From positions 1,532,001 to 1,596,000 of the forward strand of contig NZ_CP095550.1 in the NCBI RefSeq assembly GCF_023078335.1: a stretch of DNA of 64,000 nt, written 5' to 3'. Made by a program: the position numbers and the translations under genes. The stretch comes from Metabacillus endolithicus. GTDB lineage: Bacteria > Bacillota > Bacilli > Bacillales > Bacillaceae. Of this stretch, positions 1 to 7,864 are shown one piece after another (the first letter of the stretch is position 1; every line of letters begins with the position of its first letter). The notes beneath the pieces are model-generated. The model ran no database searches, was not told where the DNA came from, and saw only the letters and a program-made list of their open reading frames with translations.

Positions 1-76
1 ATATATAGTTGCAAAATGGTATACAAGTACTGAAATATTATTGATATAATAAAAAATAAGTTATCTACTTTACTTT

Positions 77-91
77 TTATAGTAACTATAA
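77..91. promoter_or_regulatory. Perfect 15-base palindrome, candidate HxlR operator
   Basis: TTATAGT-A-ACTATAA is a perfect inverted repeat ending at the ribosome-binding site (AGGGGG) of the HxlR gene. HxlR-type regulators bind short palindromes and often control themselves or a neighbour, so this is a likely autoregulatory operator. The palindrome is seen directly; the function is inferred. Confidence 0.45.
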
Positions 92-101
92 GGGGGATAC
101 T

Positions 102-419
102 ATGGAGAAAGCAAACGAGTTACATATTGAATGTTCCATTGAAAAAGCACTAAATATTATAGGTGGAAAATGGTCATTTCTTGTTATTAAACAACTCTTT
201 GATGGAACAAGAAGATTCGGTGAACTACAACGTGCAATCCCAAATATCAGTCCAAAAGCACTAACAGATACACTTCGTCATTTAGAAAGTCATGAAGTAC
301 TAACCCGTGAAACCTTTGCAACTGTACCTGTGACAGTTCAATATACTTTAACAGAGAAAGGCCATGCTTTAAATATAATGTTAAAAGAAATGAAAAAATG
401 GGGAGCACAGTGGGGATAA
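102..419 (+). CDS. HxlR-family winged-helix transcriptional regulator
   Basis: This is a 105-residue protein, the normal size for the HxlR family. It has the family hallmarks: an N-terminal Cys (Cys11), the GGKWSFLVIKQLFDG recognition stretch, RFGELQRAIPNIS, and the KALTDTLRHLE helix. HxlR proteins are DNA-binding dimers that sense aldehydes, oxidants or other small molecules, sometimes through the conserved Cys. The start follows AAGGGGGATACT. A strong terminator follows it, so it is not co-transcribed with the oxidase genes downstream. Its usual divergent target gene would lie before the window start, so the target is unknown. The family is secure; the effector is not known. Confidence 0.9.
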   Translation: MEKANELHIECSIEKALNIIGGKWSFLVIKQLFDGTRRFGELQRAIPNISPKALTDTLRHLESHEVLTRETFATVPVTVQYTLTEKGHALNIMLKEMKKWGAQWG

Positions 420-451
420 CTGAGGCTTCATATAAAATAGGCTACTAAGCA

Positions 452-487
452 AAGTGAACTCTAATATAATATGAGTTCACTTTTTTC
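452..487 (+). terminator. Rho-independent terminator after the HxlR gene
   Basis: A 10-bp stem (AAGTGAACTC / GAGTTCACTT) with an 11-base loop is followed by a run of T. Confidence 0.85.
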
Positions 488-495
488 ATTTTTCA

Positions 496-511
496 AGTGA
501 GATTTATCACA
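496..511 (+). promoter_or_regulatory. Fnr/Crp-type box before the cytochrome oxidase operon
   Basis: AGTGA-GATTTA-TCACA matches the Fnr/Crp consensus TGTGA-N6-TCACA at 9 of 10 fixed positions. It lies 60 bases upstream of the first oxidase gene, and an Fnr gene lies 2.5 kb away in the same window. Fnr control of the oxidase is inferred; whether it activates or represses cannot be told, because no convincing -10/-35 pair was found. Confidence 0.5.
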
Positions 512-570
512 TCAATTTTTATTGGAATCCCTTAACCTTACCTTAAGAAAAGCAAAACGTAAGGGGGATT

Positions 571-696
571 ATGATGAGCAAAAAAATAAAGCACGAAGAT
601 CATGAACTTAGAGGTACCTTAATTAGTGTTTTTGTCATTGGTTTTTTCATTATAGTCATGTGGTTTGGTGTTTATTTCTTTTATTTATCACGATAG
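571..696 (+). CDS. Cytochrome c oxidase subunit 2A (ba3-type, small membrane subunit)
   Basis: This is a 41-residue protein: a charged N-terminus (MMSKKIKHEDHELRG), then one transmembrane helix. The size, topology and position directly before subunits II and I match subunit IIa of ba3-type oxidases, which supplies the membrane helix that subunit II lacks in the Thermus enzyme. It is preceded by AAGGGGG and ends 15 bases before subunit II, so the three genes form one operon. It is too short for most gene callers. The assignment rests on position and topology more than on a sequence motif. Confidence 0.75.
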   Translation: MMSKKIKHEDHELRGTLISVFVIGFFIIVMWFGVYFFYLSR

Positions 697-711
697 TTAG
701 GGGGTTTTACA

Positions 712-1182
712 ATGCATTTTCATAAATTTGAAAAAATCTGGTTAGGATTCGGAATTATTTCTTTAGTTTTATTTCTAAGTATTATTGGAGTAACAGCATT
801 TGCTTTCAATCATCATCCTTCAGGGGGTATGGATACAATCGATCCTGATAAAGTAGAGCAAACAGCTCCTTTTGACAACCCTGGTGTACATCAAATTGAT
901 GACAACACATATGAAGTTATTATCGTTGCAAAAGCATTTGGGTACGATCCAGCGGAAATAAAAGTACCAGTTGGAAAAAAAGTAGTTTTTAAGGTAGCTA
1001 GTACTGATGTTACTCATAGCTTCTCAATTGCAAAAACAAATGTAAACATGATGGTTGTACCTGGTCAAATTAATACAAAGGAATATACGTTTGATGAGGC
1101 TGGACAGTATTTGGTGATTTGTAACGAGTACTGTGGCACAGGGCATCATTTTATGAAAACAACAATTGAGGTGGTTGAGTGA
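712..1182 (+). CDS. ba3-type cytochrome c oxidase subunit II (CuA)
   Basis: This 156-residue protein has one N-terminal membrane helix (about residues 9–32) and an extracellular cupredoxin domain. CuA ligands are all visible: His102, then Cys137, Glu139, Cys141, His145 and Met148 in VICNEYCGTGHHFM. It takes electrons from a cytochrome c and passes them to subunit I. The gene overlaps the subunit I start by four bases (translational coupling). The short length and single helix are typical of ba3 (type B) oxidases, not the caa3 type, which has a fused haem c domain. Confidence 0.93.
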   Translation: MHFHKFEKIWLGFGIISLVLFLSIIGVTAFAFNHHPSGGMDTIDPDKVEQTAPFDNPGVHQIDDNTYEVIIVAKAFGYDPAEIKVPVGKKVVFKVASTDVTHSFSIAKTNVNMMVVPGQINTKEYTFDEAGQYLVICNEYCGTGHHFMKTTIEVVE

Positions 1183-2840
1183 TGAAACAGATTAGTTTAG
1201 GAGATAGAAAGCTCGCTATTACAAATATTGTTGTAGCATATATTGCTTTTTTAATAGGTACATTCTGCGGTTTAATGCAGGTGTTTATTAGAAATGATGC
1301 ACTAACACTTCCACCATGGCTTGACTATTATCAAATACTAACAGCACATGGCGTTTTATTAGCACTTATTTTTACAACTTATTTTATCTTTGCTTTTCTT
1401 ATTTCTGGAATGAGCTATTCTCTCGGTGCTTTTGGACCGAAAGTACGCCTTTTTTCATGGATTGGATTTTTTGTAACAACAGCCGGAACAATTCTTGCAA
1501 CCGTCGAAATTATTGCTGGCAGAGCTTCTGTTCTTTACACATTTTACGCACCACTTCAAGCAAGCGGATGGTATTATGTAGGTTTGGCACTATTCGTAGT
1601 AGGAACTTGGATATACAGCTTTGCCCTTATTGGTCATTATGTAAAATGGAAAAAACAACATAAAAAACAACTAAGTCCTTTGTTTGCCTATATGACGATA
1701 TCTACTCTTATTCTTTGGATTATTGCTTGCCTAGGTGTAGTAGCAACTGTATTATTTCAATTTATACCTTGGGCGTTTGGCTGGGTTGATACGATAAATG
1801 TTGAATTGAGCCGTTCACTTTTCTGGTATTTCGGGCACCCGCTCGTATACTTCTGGTTGTTACCTGCTTATATGGCATGGTATGTAGTTGTTCCAAAAAT
1901 TATTGGCGGAAAAGTTTTTAGTGACTCACTTGCACGTTTGTCATTCGTGTTATTTATTTTATTTTCTATCCCTGTTGGCTTTCACCATCAGCTTACAGAA
2001 CCAGGTATCTCAAGCTTTTGGAAGTTTTTACAGACAGTTTTAACATTTATGGTTATTATTCCATCATTAATGACTGCTTTCTCTATGTTTGGAACATTCG
2101 AAAGAACAGGAAGATTAAAAGGAGCTTCAGGATTATTTGGTTGGTTCTTTAAACTTCCTTGGAAAGATATTCGATTTACATCTTTATTCATTGCTATGTT
2201 CTTCTTTATCCCAGGTGGAGCTGGTGGAATAATCAATGCAAGTTTCCAGCTAAACGAGGTTGTCCATAATACTCTTTGGGTTGTTGGACATTTTCACATT
2301 ACCGTTGGTACACCTGTTGCTATGACATTTATGGGACTAACGTTTTGGTTAATACCTTACTTAACAGGTAGAAAACTAACAAAGTCAATTCAGAAACTGG
2401 CTTTCATTCAGATCATTACTTGGTCAATCGGTATGTTGCTCATGAGTACCTCTCAGCATATTTTAGGTTTACTAGGAGCACCGAGACGTACAGCTTATGC
2501 CGGTTATATGGATGATCCGACTGCTTTAGAGTGGTTCAATGGAATACTATCCAACCATGTAACAATGGCCATTGGTGGGACGATTCTCTTTTTATCTGCG
2601 ATGATCTTAATCTATATTGTGTTTCAAACATTGTTCTTTGCACCTAAAGCAAAAACGGAGAATGAACTTGTTGAGTTTCCAATGGCAGAGAGTGACCTTG
2701 ATCAAACTCCTAAATATTTGGAGAATTGGTGGATCTGGATCGGTATTGCTTTCGCTTTAATTGCATTTGCTTATACCATTCCTTTAGCTGAGATGATCCA
2801 TCATGCACCACCTGGCTCCTCAGGATTTAAAACGTGGTAG
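1179..2840 (+). CDS. ba3-type cytochrome c oxidase subunit I (haem-copper catalytic subunit)
   Basis: This 553-residue membrane protein has about 13 helices and is the proton-pumping O2-reducing subunit. Visible ligands are the low-spin haem His in TAHGVLL (His57), the CuB His and cross-linked Tyr in GHPLVYFWLLP, and the haem pair in GHFHITVGTP. Type B oxidases use a single K-type proton channel and have high oxygen affinity. The start overlaps the end of subunit II. No subunit III follows, as is normal for this class. Confidence 0.95.
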   Translation: MMKQISLGDRKLAITNIVVAYIAFLIGTFCGLMQVFIRNDALTLPPWLDYYQILTAHGVLLALIFTTYFIFAFLISGMSYSLGAFGPKVRLFSWIGFFVTTAGTILATVEIIAGRASVLYTFYAPLQASGWYYVGLALFVVGTWIYSFALIGHYVKWKKQHKKQLSPLFAYMTISTLILWIIACLGVVATVLFQFIPWAFGWVDTINVELSRSLFWYFGHPLVYFWLLPAYMAWYVVVPKIIGGKVFSDSLARLSFVLFILFSIPVGFHHQLTEPGISSFWKFLQTVLTFMVIIPSLMTAFSMFGTFERTGRLKGASGLFGWFFKLPWKDIRFTSLFIAMFFFIPGGAGGIINASFQLNEVVHNTLWVVGHFHITVGTPVAMTFMGLTFWLIPYLTGRKLTKSIQKLAFIQIITWSIGMLLMSTSQHILGLLGAPRRTAYAGYMDDPTALEWFNGILSNHVTMAIGGTILFLSAMILIYIVFQTLFFAPKAKTENELVEFPMAESDLDQTPKYLENWWIWIGIAFALIAFAYTIPLAEMIHHAPPGSSGFKTW

Positions 2841-2852
2841 GAGGTTGATACT

Positions 2853-2942
2853 ATGTTTACCGTTACCTTTTCAATGCTTATTGTAACAACAATCTTAACG
2901 GCTCTTTTAGTAGATTTTACTACAAAAGAAGAAAATGAATAA
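2853..2942 (+). CDS. Small single-helix membrane protein at the end of the oxidase operon
   Basis: This is a 29-residue open frame (MFTVTFSMLIVTTILTALL, then a charged tail DFTTKEENE) starting 12 bases after subunit I and preceded by GGAGG. It is one predicted helix with an acidic C-terminus, directly before the operon terminator. Small oxidase-associated subunits such as CydS or CydX look like this, but no family is recognised. The frame, ribosome-binding site and position are seen; a structural role in the oxidase is inferred. Confidence 0.6.
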   Translation: MFTVTFSMLIVTTILTALLVDFTTKEENE

Positions 2943-2944
2943 TA

Positions 2945-2983
2945 AAAAGGACTCTCCTATTTTTTTTGGAGAGTCCTTTTTTA
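2945..2983 (+). terminator. Terminator of the oxidase operon
   Basis: A 13-bp perfect stem (AAAAGGACTCTCC / GGAGAGTCCTTTT) is followed by T residues. Confidence 0.92.
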
Positions 2984-3084
2984 TTGTAAGAATAAGGCGA
3001 TAGATTAAGACTGTTATAACTAGATCACAAAGTGAATGAGTGTGTGATTTCCCTTTCAATATGGGACTTGAATAAGATTATAAA

Positions 3085-3216
3085 AACGTTAGTGGAATGG
3101 AGCGGAAGACACTCGACTCCTGCGGGAGAAGAGGAAAGGCTGAGACCCCGCAGGCGAAGGCGAGGAGGCTCAGCTTCCTCCCCGCGGAAAGCGAGTGTCT
3201 GGAGCGCAATGAAACG
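3085..3216. repeat. GC-rich imperfect palindromic repeat element
   Basis: This is a stretch of about 130 bases with far higher GC than its surroundings. The ends are inverted copies: CGTT..TGGAATGGAGCGG..AGACACTCG at the left, and CGAGTGTCT..GGAGCGCAATGAAACG at the right. Internal CTCCTGCGGG and CCCGCGG segments can also pair. It resembles a dispersed intergenic repeat remembered from many Bacillaceae genomes (ATGGAGCGGAAG..ACTCCTGCGGGA). A reading frame crosses it but has a biased arginine/proline composition and no homology signal, so it is not called a gene. Confidence 0.7.
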
Positions 3217-3254
3217 CCCCTCTTTGTTCGTATTACTTCATAAAAAGCACTAAA

Positions 3255-3287
3255 ACAAAAAACAAAAGCAACAATAGCTTTTGTTTT
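3255..3287 (-). terminator. Terminator of fnr
   Basis: The stem AAAACAAAAGC / GCTTTTGTTTT lies directly after the fnr stop codon and has A-rich sequence on the plus strand (U-tract on the minus transcript). Confidence 0.75.
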
Positions 3288-4007
3288 TTATAAGCGGCAT
3301 ATCTGTAAAGGACAATCCTCACAGCGGCAAATGTTCTTAAGACCATTTAAATCAAAAACCGTGATATATCCCTTATCATAATCTATTAATCCATCTTTTT
3401 TCAGTTGACTTAGCATACGTGTCACAGTTTCTCTAGGTGTTCCTATTAAACATGACATTTCATCATGGGTGAATTTTTTTGTAATTTCCCATTTATTCCC
3501 CTGCTGTTTGCCGTATGTGTTTGTCATTCGAATAATTACGGAAGCCATAGCCCCGTTTTTACCAAAAAACATTAAATCACGTAGTTTTGTTTGTGTTAGC
3601 TGTTGAGAATGACTAACCCATTTTGTAAATTCAATTGAAAAATCACGGTGTTCCCAAAGTAGCAGTTCAACATCATGTAGATCAATCATCCCTACAACAG
3701 AATCTTCTAATGCTTTTGCGTTCTCTCTTGTTTTATTTTTAGCATTTGGAGGATAATCACCAAAAAGATCATCTTCTTCAAAATAGTTCAATGTGAGAAT
3801 TTTCCCATCTTCTGTTGCTTTATATAAGTTAATTGTTCCTTCAATTACATAATAGAGAGAATTCACATGGTCTCCTTCAAAAAAGATGTGGTCTCCGCTT
3901 TTAAACGTCATCAACTTCATGTTCTTTTTTAACAAATTTAAACTGTCTTTAGAAAAGAAATTCGTATTTTTCACATCTTCATTTCTCTTTTTTACACATG
4001 TTGTCAT
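3288..4007 (-). CDS. fnr: Fnr, oxygen-sensing Crp/Fnr-family regulator with [4Fe-4S] cysteines
   Basis: Using the third of three consecutive ATG codons after GGGGG, the protein has 239 residues; B. subtilis Fnr has about 238. It has an N-terminal cyclic-nucleotide-like beta-barrel (GDHIFFEGDHVNSLYYVIEG) and a C-terminal winged helix (GTPRETVTRMLSQLKKDGLI). The last residues, CRCEDCPLQICRL, carry three Cys with C-x2-C-x4-C spacing, the same as the three C-terminal cluster ligands of Bacillus Fnr. With oxygen absent, Fnr binds TGTGA-N6-TCACA; two near-perfect copies occur in this window (496–511 and 6899–6914). It is monocistronic, with a terminator on each side. The frame can be extended upstream by 15 codons, but without a ribosome-binding site. 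Confidence 0.88.
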   Translation of the reverse strand: MTTCVKKRNEDVKNTNFFSKDSLNLLKKNMKLMTFKSGDHIFFEGDHVNSLYYVIEGTINLYKATEDGKILTLNYFEEDDLFGDYPPNAKNKTRENAKALEDSVVGMIDLHDVELLLWEHRDFSIEFTKWVSHSQQLTQTKLRDLMFFGKNGAMASVIIRMTNTYGKQQGNKWEITKKFTHDEMSCLIGTPRETVTRMLSQLKKDGLIDYDKGYITVFDLNGLKNICRCEDCPLQICRL

Positions 4008-4071
4008 CATCATCGCCCCCGTATCGTTTCTTATATCCTTATTGTAAAGCAATGATGAAGAGAAAGTTATC

Positions 4072-4106
4072 AGGGAATTCCCTTATTTTCATTCAGGGAT
4101 TCCCCC
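4072..4106. promoter_or_regulatory. Two NreC-like palindromes before fnr
   Basis: AGGG-AATT-CCCT (4072–4083, perfect palindrome) and AGGG-ATTC-CCCC (4095–4106) lie 23 bases apart centre to centre, about two helical turns. NreC of staphylococci is reported to bind TAGGG-N4-CCCTA. An NreC/DegU-like response regulator is encoded 1.4 kb away. The sequence is seen; binding by that regulator is inferred. Confidence 0.5.
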
Positions 4107-4113
4107 AATAATA

Positions 4114-4150
4114 CAAAAAGAAGGAGCAGCTTTATCTCTGTGCTCCTTCT
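4114..4150 (-). terminator. Terminator of the two-component operon
   Basis: The stem AGAAGGAGCA / TGCTCCTTCT has an A-run on the plus-strand left side, directly after the PAS kinase gene read on the minus strand. Confidence 0.85.
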
Positions 4151-4152
4151 TC

Positions 4153-5480
4153 TTATTGAAAAGGTACCTTTACCTTAATCGTTGTTCCCTCATTTATTTG
4201 GGAATGAACTTGAAAATCTGCCTCAATGGACCGCGCTCTTTCCTCCATACTAAATAATCCAACACCATTTCTTTTTGCTTTCGGATCGAAGCCTACTCCA
4301 TGATCATCAATGACAATATCTAACTCATTTTCACCTTCTATTATTGATAGTGATATCTCATTTGTTTTAGCGTATTTTCTTGCATTAGTCATCGCCTCCT
4401 GAACAATGCGATATATGCTTGTTTCAACCTCAGAATCAAGTCGTCTTTGAAGCTTATATGTAAAGTTCGTTTTTAGACCATAATGCTCATTAAATTTATT
4501 TACAAAAGATCGAATAGCGGGAATAAGTCCAAGGTCATCTAAAATTGACGGCCGTAACTGCCATGATATTTGACGTATTTCATCAATGATGTTGGATATT
4601 TCGGTTTCCATTTGTTCAATGAATTGTTGATTCGAGTCCGTCCTTAATCGGTTAATCATAATAAGAAGACTATATAGGTTCTGGCCAATACCATCATGAA
4701 GCTCTCGAGAGATTTTTTCCTCTCCTCTTCTTGTATGCCGATTAGCTTACTCATCATTCTCTGTAATTCTTCTTCTGCACGTTTTTTACCAGTAATTTCA
4801 TTACGAATCGCCAAATATTGATAAGGCTTACCCTTTCCATTCAAAAAAGGAACAATCGTTGTATCAACCCAGTAATAGGTTCCATCCTTTGCTCGATTTT
4901 TAATTTCCCCCTTCCATACCTTTCCATTTCCAATTGTCCTCCAGAGGTTTCGAAAAAAATCAGGAGAGTGATAACCAGAGTTAATGATTTTGTGACTTTT
5001 CCCAATCAATTCTTCACTACTATATTTTGAAATTTTACAAAATGTATCATTAACATAAGTAATCATTCCTTTTTGATCAGTTATAGCTACAATAGATGAC
5101 TCGTCCAGAGCAAATTTAAAATCCATCAATTCCGAGAGAGAGGCTTTTAATTCTGCTTTCATTTTATTAAAGGATGATTTTTGCTCCTTTGCGGTTTCAA
5201 CATGTAGGACAAAATATAATTGATCTAATAGTAAAAGCCTACTACAATTAACCTGAAATGTTGTGATGGATTGATCTTTTAAAACCCCTAACGTTTCAAA
5301 TGCTGAACTATCTTCTTGATGTAACAAGTGAAAGTTAAAATGAGGAAATAATATATCTACTTTTTTACCCTTTACCTCTTCTTGTTTAAAGCCAAATATT
5401 TCTGTTGCTGGGAGGTTGAAGGATTCTATCGTGCCTTGTTCATTAATGATGATGTATACTTGAGAATCTTTTTGAATCAT
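4153..5480 (-). pseudogene. PAS-PAS sensor histidine kinase (NarX/DegS/NreB type), one-base frameshift
   Basis: Read as one gene it would encode 442 residues: PAS (about 1–100), a second PAS with the FF..LW.TI..G..W.GE..NR.KDG.YYW pattern (about 120–235), then HisKA_3 and an HATPase domain (DDHGVGFD, GVGLFSMEERA). The frame breaks inside the phospho-acceptor box. After EEERKK the frame runs off into 20 unrelated residues. Adding one A to the six-A run (plus-strand T-run near 4713–4718) restores the family-typical KKISRELHDGIGQNLYSLL. The 3' part can be read alone from an ATG at 4659. Neither PAS has the four Cys of NreB, so it is not a direct Fe-S oxygen sensor. Sequencing error, true loss and transcript slippage on the A-run are all possible. 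Confidence 0.8.
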
Positions 5481-5510
5481 TTATGATGAAATTCCTTTCT
5501 TAATGGTTCA

Positions 5511-6170
5511 TTAGATACCATAGCCTAACAATCCCTTTTTTAAAGCATATTCTACAAGTTCAGGTCTTGTTTTTAACTTTAATTTTTCCATAATCCTTGC
5601 CTTATGGTTTTCAACTGTTTTAACACTGATGATAAGCTTTTCTGCAATTTCTTTATTTGAAAACCCTTTTGCAATTAATGTTAGGACCTCTTTTTCTCGT
5701 TCTGATAGAAGGGAATACGTATCAACATTTGCTCCACTTTGTAATTTATCGAGATAATCCTCCATTAATTTCTTTGTTGCAGTTGGATATAAGTATGCTG
5801 AGCCCTCGGCAACAACAGTGATGGCATGAATCAATTCGTTATGAAGTGCACTTTTTAATATACACCCAGAGGCACCAGCCTGGATCACGCGGAATAAGTA
5901 CTCTTCATCATCATGCATGGTTAAAATAAGAATCTGAACCTCAGGCCACCTTTTCTTAATTTCAACCGTTGCAGATAATCCATCTTTTCCATGTGGCATA
6001 CTTAAATCCATTAAGACAACTTTTGGCTTAAGCTGTTCCACCATTTTGATAGCCTCGTCACCCTCAGAAGCTTCCCCTACAACCTCCATGTTTTCGATAT
6101 CATTTATTAATAATTTTAACCCTGTGCGAACAACAGCGTGGTCATCAACTAATAAAATGGATGTTGTCAA
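5511..6170 (-). CDS. NarL/DegU/NreC-type response regulator
   Basis: The protein has 219 residues from a TTG start preceded by GAGAGGTGAT; the longer frame begins inside that ribosome-binding site. The N-terminal receiver has the acidic pair (LLVDDHAVV), the phospho-acceptor Asp in VVLMDLSMP and the Lys in CILKSAL. The C-terminal LuxR-type helix-turn-helix is LSEREKEVLTLIAKGFSNKEIAEKL..VKTVENHKARI. It lies between a pseudokinase gene and the PAS kinase gene, all on one transcript, so the kinase is its likely partner. The palindromes before fnr fit the reported NreC site, so fnr is a candidate target. Confidence 0.9.
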   Translation of the reverse strand: MTTSILLVDDHAVVRTGLKLLINDIENMEVVGEASEGDEAIKMVEQLKPKVVLMDLSMPHGKDGLSATVEIKKRWPEVQILILTMHDDEEYLFRVIQAGASGCILKSALHNELIHAITVVAEGSAYLYPTATKKLMEDYLDKLQSGANVDTYSLLSEREKEVLTLIAKGFSNKEIAEKLIISVKTVENHKARIMEKLKLKTRPELVEYALKKGLLGYGI

Positions 6171-6175
6171 AAATA

Positions 6176-6817
6176 TCACCTCTCATTCTGAATGGATAAG
6201 GTTAGTTGACTATGATGTTCATCAATTCTCTCTAAATTGATTGTTCCTTTAACTAACTCCATCTTTTCTTTGTATTCTAGAATATGATCTAAAAACTGTT
6301 CATGCTGATTCTTTGATTGTAATTCTATTGTGTAGTTTATTCTAATTTGAACGATTTCTTCCCAAAAGCAAGTGACTTCTAGGTCGCTAACGGTAAAAAG
6401 GTCAGCTAGATTATTTAGCATATCTTTCAGTATTCGATAAGAAAATACTTCGACTATTTGCGGCAGTCGTTTCTTTTCACCATAGCTATGAATTTGAACT
6501 GATACTCCATTCTTTTTGCTATAGTTCATTAAAAAAGCTTCTATTGCCCCGTTTATTCCTTTATGACAAAAAGGTAGCACATCTTGAGAGATAAATCTTA
6601 AATCCTCGATCGTACACTTCGTTAATTTTATCATTTCTTCATTTCGAGTTCTATCTTGTCGGTCATCAATATATTGCTGCACATATTGTAAATGGTTAAA
6701 TAATGCATACATCTTTTGCGCAATATCTTCATGTAAAAGAGAGGAAATTTCCTCTAGCTCCTTTTCATAATGCCGAAGCATATGTGTATCAAGTAAATCG
6801 TGTTTTTCACTGTTCAT
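6176..6817 (-). CDS. Degenerate HisKA_3 histidine-kinase-like protein (probable pseudokinase)
   Basis: The protein has 213 residues, starting at the ATG after AAAGGTGAAAGT. It has no membrane helix or sensor domain. Residues about 15–45 form a DegS-like dimerisation helix with the His box EISSLLHEDIAQKMYALF. The X-region (DLRFISQDVLPF) and an N-box-like helix (YRILKDMLNNLADL) follow. The glycine boxes needed to bind ATP (DxGxG, GxGL) are absent. It may accept or hand on phosphoryl groups, or act as a scaffold with the neighbouring PAS kinase and response regulator. It is the first gene of the operon and ends six bases before the regulator start. Confidence 0.7.
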   Translation of the reverse strand: MNSEKHDLLDTHMLRHYEKELEEISSLLHEDIAQKMYALFNHLQYVQQYIDDRQDRTRNEEMIKLTKCTIEDLRFISQDVLPFCHKGINGAIEAFLMNYSKKNGVSVQIHSYGEKKRLPQIVEVFSYRILKDMLNNLADLFTVSDLEVTCFWEEIVQIRINYTIELQSKNQHEQFLDHILEYKEKMELVKGTINLERIDEHHSQLTLSIQNER

Positions 6818-6898
6818 ACTTTCACCTTTATCCGTAAGCATCTAAGAGTATGAAGTCTACTCTTAACTCTTATTTTAATGAATGGCTGTATTTGAGAC

Positions 6899-6914
6899 TG
6901 TGATATTCATCACG
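6899..6914 (-). promoter_or_regulatory. Fnr/Crp-type box before the two-component operon
   Basis: TGTGA-TATTCA-TCACG differs from TGTGA-N6-TCACA at one fixed position. Its centre is about 90 bases upstream of the pseudokinase start. With the palindromes before fnr, it suggests a loop in which Fnr and the response regulator control each other. Confidence 0.5.
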
Positions 6915-6941
6915 GGTAGAAAATTTGGCTTATTATTAATC

Positions 6942-6970
6942 AAAAAAAGAGCCACTTTGGGCTCTTTTTT
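6942..6970 (-). terminator. Terminator of the PrsA-like foldase gene
   Basis: The stem AAAAGAGCC / GGCTCTTTT has A-runs on the plus-strand left side. Confidence 0.88.
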
Positions 6971-6973
6971 CGT

Positions 6974-7864
6974 TTATTCTTCAGAAAGATAGTTTTTCAC
7001 ACCATACTCTTCTTGCTTATCTTCTAACCAAGTTGGATATTCAGTTGACAACTTTTCATCGAACAAGATATCCTTAATTTCTTCTTTACTGTTATCAAAG
7101 TTTGCTTCAGCAGCTTCTTGAATTTCAGTTACTTTAATAATATGATAGCCGTATTCCGTTTTAACAGGCTCACTTATTTGATCGACCTTCATAGAAAATG
7201 CCGCTTTTTCGAATTCTGCTACCATACTTCCTTCTCCAAAGAATCCTAAGTCTCCCCCAGCTTCAGCAGTTGACGTATCTGTTGAATATTTTTTAGCTAG
7301 CTCTGCAAAGTCTTCTCCAGCATCGATCTTTTCTTTCACTTCTTTCGCTGTTTCTTCATCCTCAACTAAGATATGACTTGCCTTTACCTGTTTAGTTTGA
7401 GCAAAAGTATCTTTGTTTTCATCAAAATATGTTTGCATTTCCTCTTCAGTAATTTCAATCTTTGATTCTAGTAATTTTTCAATTTGAAGGTTTACTTTCA
7501 CGTCTTCTTCTACATCTTCCATCGTTAAGCCGCTCGAAGCTAATGTTTGATTAAACGTGTCTTCTCCACCATATGTGGTGATTAACTCATCAAGCTCTGC
7601 ATCTACTTCTTCATCAGTTATGGAGATGTTTTCTTTTGCAGTCTCTTGCTCAATGATGCTTTTTGTAATTAATGTGTCTACTGCAGTTGTCCCATTTTGC
7701 TTAACAAAATACGAATATAGATCGTCCTTTGTTACTGATTCATTTCCAACTTTTGCAACAACTTCACTTCTCGTAGAAAGAAAAATAAAAATGGCAATTG
7801 CTGCTACAACGAGAATCGCAAGGATGCCAATTGTTTTTTTACTTGTTAATAACTTCTCAACCAT
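6974..7864 (-). CDS. PrsA-like parvulin foldase, membrane-anchored
   Basis: This 296-residue protein has an N-terminal signal-anchor ([19 protein letters not shown]), a SurA-N-like helical region (about 35–135) and a PpiC/parvulin domain (about 140–235). Parvulin motifs are [47 protein letters not shown] and [11 protein letters not shown]. Such proteins help secreted proteins fold outside the membrane. Bacillus PrsA is a lipoprotein, but no lipobox Cys is present here, so the protein must stay anchored by its helix or be cleaved. It is a single-gene unit. A weak cre-like palindrome (AAAGCGCTTA, near 8060) lies upstream. Confidence 0.88.
   Translation of the reverse strand: MVEKLLTSKKTIGILAILVVAAIAIFIFLSTRSEVVAKVGNESVTKDDLYSYFVKQNGTTAVDTLITKSIIEQETAKENISITDEEVDAELDELITTYGGEDTFNQTLASSGLTMEDVEEDVKVNLQIEKLLESKIEITEEEMQTYFDENKDTFAQTKQVKASHILVEDEETAKEVKEKIDAGEDFAELAKKYSTDTSTAEAGGDLGFFGEGSMVAEFEKAAFSMKVDQISEPVKTEYGYHIIKVTEIQEAAEANFDNSKEEIKDILFDEKLSTEYPTWLEDKQEEYGVKNYLSEE

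Noticed and set aside
3032..3253. 73-codon plus-strand frame
   Set aside because: It runs through the GC-rich palindromic repeat; the Arg/Pro-rich composition is a by-product and there is no ribosome-binding site.
4656..5480. PAS kinase as an NreB-type Fe-S oxygen sensor
   Set aside because: NreB has four Cys in its PAS domain; neither PAS here has a CxxC pair. Only the regulator and the DNA boxes look NreC-like.
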